Source of the DNA: Kaistella antarctica
GTDB taxonomy: Bacteria; Bacteroidota; Bacteroidia; Flavobacteriales; Weeksellaceae
Direction: 5' to 3'
NCBI RefSeq assembly: GCF_900109615.1
Contig: NZ_FOIX01000004.1
Location: forward strand, 496,001-560,000
DNA: 64,000 nucleotides
The position numbers and the translations under genes are program-made. Shown piece by piece: positions 60,537-64,000 of the stretch. Under the pieces are notes generated by a model. The model saw nothing but the letters and a program-made list of their open reading frames with translations. It ran no database searches and was not told the origin of the DNA. Each line of letters starts with the position of its first letter. Position 1 is the stretch's first letter.

Positions 60537-62168
60537 GTGAAAAAATCTTTATTCTTTATTCTTCTCTCCACCTTTTGCTTTGGGCAAAACTGGAGTATCT
60601 CCTTTGCTGAAAGAGCATCTTTGATAAATATATTTAACGCTACTGACGGAACAAACTGGAGCACGAAATGGGATTTAGAAAAAGATCCGAAGCATTGGTT
60701 TGGTATCATTATCAAAAAAGGAAACGTAACCGAAATCAATCTTCGCGGAAACGCCTTGAAAGGAAATTTTCCCGTTTCGGTCGCTGGCTTCACCAAATTA
60801 GAAAGACTCGATCTAAGCTCCAACCAATTAGCGGGCGAAGTGTCACCTGCGATTTCAGGGCTAAGTTCATTGGTTCGCTTAGATGTTAGCAACAATCGAT
60901 TCACGGGCGATCCAATCGCAGCTATTTTACCACTTTCGCAGCTCAAAGAAATTTCAGTTGGGAACAATGACTTTGCTTTTGCAGATATCGAAACGCTGCT
61001 GCAGAATTTTCCGAACTTAGAAGTTCTTGATTTAGCTCATATTGGTTTAAATGCAGTTCCACAAAAGATTTCAACCTTAACAAAACTGCAAGTATTGAAT
61101 TTAAGCAATAATTCTATTTTGCAAAATTTCAATTATCTTTCAACCCTGATTTCTTTGAACGAACTAAACCTTTCCGGAAATCAGTTGACAAAAATTCCTG
61201 TGGAATTATCGACTCTTACACAGTTACGGGTTTTTGATGTAAGCAATAATTCAATTTCAACTAGTTTCACTACACCGTTAGCTTCGCTAAGAAATCTCGA
61301 ATGGCTGTCTTTTGCCGGAAATCAGTTGACTAATTTTCCGAACGAACTCTCCCAATTGCCAAAATTAATTCACGTTAATTTTTCCAATAATCAAATTTCT
61401 GGTGGGTTTGAAACCTTAGTAGGTTTGAAAAATTTAGAACAAATCTATTTGGATAAAAATTTAATTGTGGGCGCTTTTCCAAGCACTCTTTTACAATTAA
61501 AAAAATTACAAATGTTGTCGCTCAATGGCAATGAACTTTTTGGTGAAATTCCGGAAACCATCCCTGCGCTTACTTTTATCGACAATAATCGGTTTACCAA
61601 ACTAGACATCAAGAATTTTTTACTAAAAGATAAATCGTTGGCAGATTTCACCTATTCGCCCCAACGATATGATGAGCCAAAAACAGTTTTTGCAAGTCTC
61701 GGAAGTGCCGCAACTTTATCGCAATCCCTTTCTGGTGAAGACTATCAATATACTTGGTTCAAAAACTTAGATAAGAAAACACCGATTACGGCAGAAAAAT
61801 ATTACATCAGCAATGTTGAGCTAGAAGATTATACCGATTACACCTGTGAAGCCTATTATTTCGAAGTTCTTCCTAACGAGTTGATGGAACTATCCTTCTT
61901 TCGTGAGCCAGTAACCTTAGCGAATGGTTTAGGAACTTCCGAAGTTAAGATCGATTTAATCGTGTACCCAAATCCTGCAAAAGATTTTATCAACATCAAA
62001 ACCACCAAACTCGATATTGAAAACGTATTCATTTTCGACTTGAGCGGGAAATTAATCATGACCGAAAAATCGAAAAGAATCGACATCAATCATTTGCCAT
62101 CTGCGACATATATCATTTCCATTAAAACGGATGAGGGTCTAAAATCATTTAAATTCATTAAATTGTAA
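60537..62168 (+). CDS. Secreted leucine-rich-repeat protein with type IX sorting domain
   Basis: A 543-residue protein. The GTG start gives a clean signal peptide (KKSLFFILLSTFCFGQ). Leucine-rich repeats run from about 60 to 350 in units of about 23 residues (for example LERLDLSSNQLAGEVSPAISG, LNELNLSGNQLTKIPVELSTL, LEWLSFAGNQLTNFPNELSQL). An Ig-like segment follows. The last 75 residues, from VYPNPAKDFINIKT to YIISIKTDEGLKSFKFIKL, are a type A T9SS sorting domain. Such proteins are exported across the outer membrane through SprA, encoded in this window, and often anchored at the surface. LRRs suggest adhesion or protein binding; no target is evident. Confidence 0.9.
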   Translation: MKKSLFFILLSTFCFGQNWSISFAERASLINIFNATDGTNWSTKWDLEKDPKHWFGIIIKKGNVTEINLRGNALKGNFPVSVAGFTKLERLDLSSNQLAGEVSPAISGLSSLVRLDVSNNRFTGDPIAAILPLSQLKEISVGNNDFAFADIETLLQNFPNLEVLDLAHIGLNAVPQKISTLTKLQVLNLSNNSILQNFNYLSTLISLNELNLSGNQLTKIPVELSTLTQLRVFDVSNNSISTSFTTPLASLRNLEWLSFAGNQLTNFPNELSQLPKLIHVNFSNNQISGGFETLVGLKNLEQIYLDKNLIVGAFPSTLLQLKKLQMLSLNGNELFGEIPETIPALTFIDNNRFTKLDIKNFLLKDKSLADFTYSPQRYDEPKTVFASLGSAATLSQSLSGEDYQYTWFKNLDKKTPITAEKYYISNVELEDYTDYTCEAYYFEVLPNELMELSFFREPVTLANGLGTSEVKIDLIVYPNPAKDFINIKTTKLDIENVFIFDLSGKLIMTEKSKRIDINHLPSATYIISIKTDEGLKSFKFIKL

Positions 62169-62245
62169 TTGATTGATTCAATGACAAAAATGATTTCAAT
62201 CGCTTTCATCAATCAATAAAGTATCCTAAAAGCCGAGCTGTTCAC

Positions 62246-62253
62246 TACCTTTG
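62246..62253 (+). promoter_or_regulatory. Candidate -7 promoter element of dps
   Basis: TACCTTTG matches TAnnTTTG 18 bases ahead of the dps ATG. Confidence 0.55.
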
Positions 62254-62270
62254 CTTTAAATAAAAAGATA

Positions 62271-62747
62271 ATGAATAATTCAAAAATTATCGGTTTAAAC
62301 GAAACCGACTGCCAGCAGATTTCAGAGAAATTAAATATACTTCTAGCGAACTATTCTGTATTTTATCAAAATACACGAGGAGCACATTGGAACATTAAAG
62401 GAGATCAATTTTTCACCCTTCACCCAAAATTCGAGGAGCTTTACAATAATTTAGTTTTGAAAATAGATGAAATCGCAGAGAGGATTTTGACCTTGGGTTC
62501 TACGCCAAATCATAACTATTCTGATTACCTAACACTTTCTAACATCAACGAAAGCAAAGAAAATTCTGACGGTACGAAGTGTGTAGAAAATATTTTAGCT
62601 TCCTTTAAAATCGTTATCGATTTACAAAGAGAATTGCTTGAGGTTACAGCTACAGCTGGCGATGAAGGAACCAATTCCCAGATGAGCGATTACATCACCG
62701 AACAGGAAAAAGAAGTTTGGATGTACAACTCTTATCTTGGAAAATAA
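62271..62747 (+). CDS. dps: Dps-family ferritin-like DNA-protection protein
   Basis: A 158-residue four-helix ferritin-like protein that forms dodecamers, oxidises Fe(II) with peroxide and shields DNA during starvation. The ferroxidase residues are in place: H39 in RGAHWNIKGDQFFTLHP, and D66 and E70 in LVLKIDEIAERILTLG. The N-terminus is short and has few Lys residues, so direct DNA binding is not assured. It is monocistronic with its own promoter and terminator. Confidence 0.93.
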   Translation: MNNSKIIGLNETDCQQISEKLNILLANYSVFYQNTRGAHWNIKGDQFFTLHPKFEELYNNLVLKIDEIAERILTLGSTPNHNYSDYLTLSNINESKENSDGTKCVENILASFKIVIDLQRELLEVTATAGDEGTNSQMSDYITEQEKEVWMYNSYLGK

Positions 62748-62771
62748 AAATTGATTTCAATTAATATTAGC

Positions 62772-62797
62772 AAAATCGTCTTTTAAAAGGCGATTTT
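62772..62797 (+). terminator. Intrinsic terminator of dps
   Basis: An 11-pair stem AAAATCG..CTT / AAGG..CGATTTT (one G-T pair) with a TTAA loop and a following TTTG. Confidence 0.75.
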
Positions 62798-62811
62798 TGT
62801 TTTCGAATTTC

Positions 62812-62819
62812 TAAATTTG
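62812..62819 (+). promoter_or_regulatory. Candidate -7 promoter element of pncB
   Basis: TAAATTTG matches TAnnTTTG 20 bases ahead of the pncB ATG; no -33 element at normal spacing. Confidence 0.45.
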
Positions 62820-62839
62820 TTTAAACATACCAATCCAAT

Positions 62840-64000
62840 ATGCGCGAAGTCCGTCTGAAGTCAATTCTCGATAACGATTTCTATAAAATCACCATGCAAA
62901 ATGCGGTTATTAAACTTTTCCCTAATGAAAAAGTAAAATACCAGTTTATCAATCGGGGCAAACATCATTTTCCAGAAGGTTTTGCGGAAGAACTGAGAAA
63001 GTCGGTTAATGCAATGGCAGAATTGAAATTGACCAAAGATGAAAAACAGTTTCTGCGCGAAACGTGTCCTTATTTAGACTTGCCTTATCTCGATTTTTTA
63101 GGCGGTTATCATTATGATCCCAGCGAGGTTCACATTGTGCAGACCGCGGATTATTTAGATGTGACGGTGGAAGGAGAATGGTATCGCACAATCTTGTGGG
63201 AAGTTCCCATCTTGGCTTTGATTTCCGAACTGCATTATGAAATGAACCATCTAGAAAGGGATTCTAATGAAGTGGTCGTTGAAAAAACTTTAGAAAAAGC
63301 CAAACAATTAGATCAGCTGAAGGTCACTTTTGCTGAATTCGGTACGCGCCGTCGACATTCTTATAAAGTACACGATTTGGTTGTAGATTCCTTGGTGAAA
63401 AATAATACTTCAGGCAATTTCATCGGAAGTTCTAATGTTCACTTCGCAATGAAATACGGCGTAAAACCAATCGGCACACATGCTCACGAATGGTTTATGT
63501 TTCATGCCGCCGAATACGGATTCAAAATGGCCAACGCACTTTCCCTGGAACATTGGGTCGACGTTTACCGTGGTGACTTGGGTGTTGCCCTTTCTGACAC
63601 GTATACGACCGAAGTTTTCTTCCAACAGTTTGATAAAAAATTCGCCAAACTTTTTGACGGAGTTCGGCACGACAGTGGTGATCCGATTGAGTTTGCCAAT
63701 AAAACCATTGAACATTACCAGAGAAACGGCATCAATCCGTTATTCAAATACATTATTTTCTCTGATGGTTTAAACCTTGAAAAAGTGGAAGAAATCACCA
63801 AAGCCTGCAAAGGAAGAATCGGAATTTCATTTGGAATCGGTACGAATTTAACCAATGATGTGGGCTTAAAACCAATGAATATAGTTATGAAACTCATCGC
63901 TGCACAATCAATCAATGGCGACTGGATACCAACTGTGAAACTTTCTGATGAACATGGAAAGTACACGGGCGACCCAAAAATGATCGAGCTTGCCAAAGAG
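62840..64000 (+). CDS. pncB: Nicotinate phosphoribosyltransferase, 3' end beyond the window
   Basis: Makes nicotinate mononucleotide from nicotinate and PRPP in NAD salvage. The frame is open for 387 codons to the window edge; the family is about 390-400 residues, so nearly all of it is present. The N-terminus LKSILDNDFYKITMQNAVIKLFP is characteristic. TFAEFGTRRRHSYKVHDLVV, FIGSSNVHFAMKYGVKPIGTHAHEWFMFH (with the His that is phosphorylated) and FDGVRHDSGDPIEFANKTI are the active-site segments. The final visible residues are GDPKMIELAKE. It is cut by the window, with no sign of damage. Confidence 0.96.
   Translation, partial: MREVRLKSILDNDFYKITMQNAVIKLFPNEKVKYQFINRGKHHFPEGFAEELRKSVNAMAELKLTKDEKQFLRETCPYLDLPYLDFLGGYHYDPSEVHIVQTADYLDVTVEGEWYRTILWEVPILALISELHYEMNHLERDSNEVVVEKTLEKAKQLDQLKVTFAEFGTRRRHSYKVHDLVVDSLVKNNTSGNFIGSSNVHFAMKYGVKPIGTHAHEWFMFHAAEYGFKMANALSLEHWVDVYRGDLGVALSDTYTTEVFFQQFDKKFAKLFDGVRHDSGDPIEFANKTIEHYQRNGINPLFKYIIFSDGLNLEKVEEITKACKGRIGISFGIGTNLTNDVGLKPMNIVMKLIAAQSINGDWIPTVKLSDEHGKYTGDPKMIELAKE

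Overview
The window is a contiguous piece of a Bacteroidota chromosome, most like the Chryseobacterium/Kaistella group (Flavobacteriia, Weeksellaceae). The evidence is the AT-rich DNA, the near absence of Shine-Dalgarno sequences, Bacteroidota-type promoters (TTTG, about 20 bases, TAnnTTTG), the type IX secretion gene sprA, a secreted protein with a T9SS sorting tail, an alternative GlmU, a split methionine synthase, and many DUF families typical of the phylum. Almost all of it is ordinary core genome. There is no prophage, conjugative element, CRISPR array, tRNA or rRNA.

Layout. 1-5.2 kb: the end of a starch-binding 4-alpha-glucanotransferase, cysS, a small membrane protein and folE. 5.2-15.2 kb: maeB-ruvA-sprA, one minus-strand block. 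15.3-20.6 kb: an N-acetylglucosamine-kinase-like gene, Mrp plus NifU-like Fe-S genes, an exported protein, a GlmU-like enzyme and ribosomal protein L31B. 20.7-26.1 kb (plus strand): a beta-helix lipoprotein, MazG, aroA, an SDR and two tandem secreted paralogues. 26.2-34.6 kb: a methionine operon (metX, hom, metH1, metH2, metF) behind a SAM-I riboswitch. 34.6-37.2 kb: a GH63-type glucosidase. 37.3-45.5 kb: OsmC, then a MoxR/DUF58/DUF4350/DUF4129/SpoIIM/RDD membrane cluster. 45.8-51.0 kb: agmatinase-type and arginine decarboxylase genes (polyamines) around a hydrolase and a HAD phosphatase. 51.1-57.5 kb: thiamine pyrophosphokinase, cobalamin adenosyltransferase, a hydrolase, a sugar kinase, DUF4241 and valS. 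57.6-64 kb: DUF1573, PPK2, RNase P RNA, MscS, a T9SS-exported leucine-rich-repeat protein, Dps and the start of pncB.

The most interesting signal lies between the genes. Two S23-type four-helix-bundle genes, one between metH1 and metH2 and one between moxR and DUF58, each sit inside a roughly 450-bp cassette whose two ends are tandem 7-bp repeats in inverted orientation. The heptad sequence differs between cassettes (TTGTCGG-like and TAGGTGG-like) but the design is the same. The heptads run into the flanking genes: they supply the stop codons of metH1 and moxR and the first residues of MetH2. A gene-less palindrome with the same 7-bp period lies at 22153-22228, and possible single arms lie upstream of cysS and of the GlmU-like gene. 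This looks like a small mobile element family, possibly undescribed.

A second dispersed repeat family, an imperfect palindrome of about 75-150 bp, occurs at 27193, 45551 and 49527. A run of short TTC-loop hairpins lies at 27338-27417. Other points of note are a homoserine dehydrogenase that keeps the ThrA ACT domains but lacks the aspartokinase, a riboswitch followed by a 10-nt sequence complementary to its own 5' strand and then a TTG-started metX, and several non-ATG starts (sprA, metX, the LRR gene, a small orphan).
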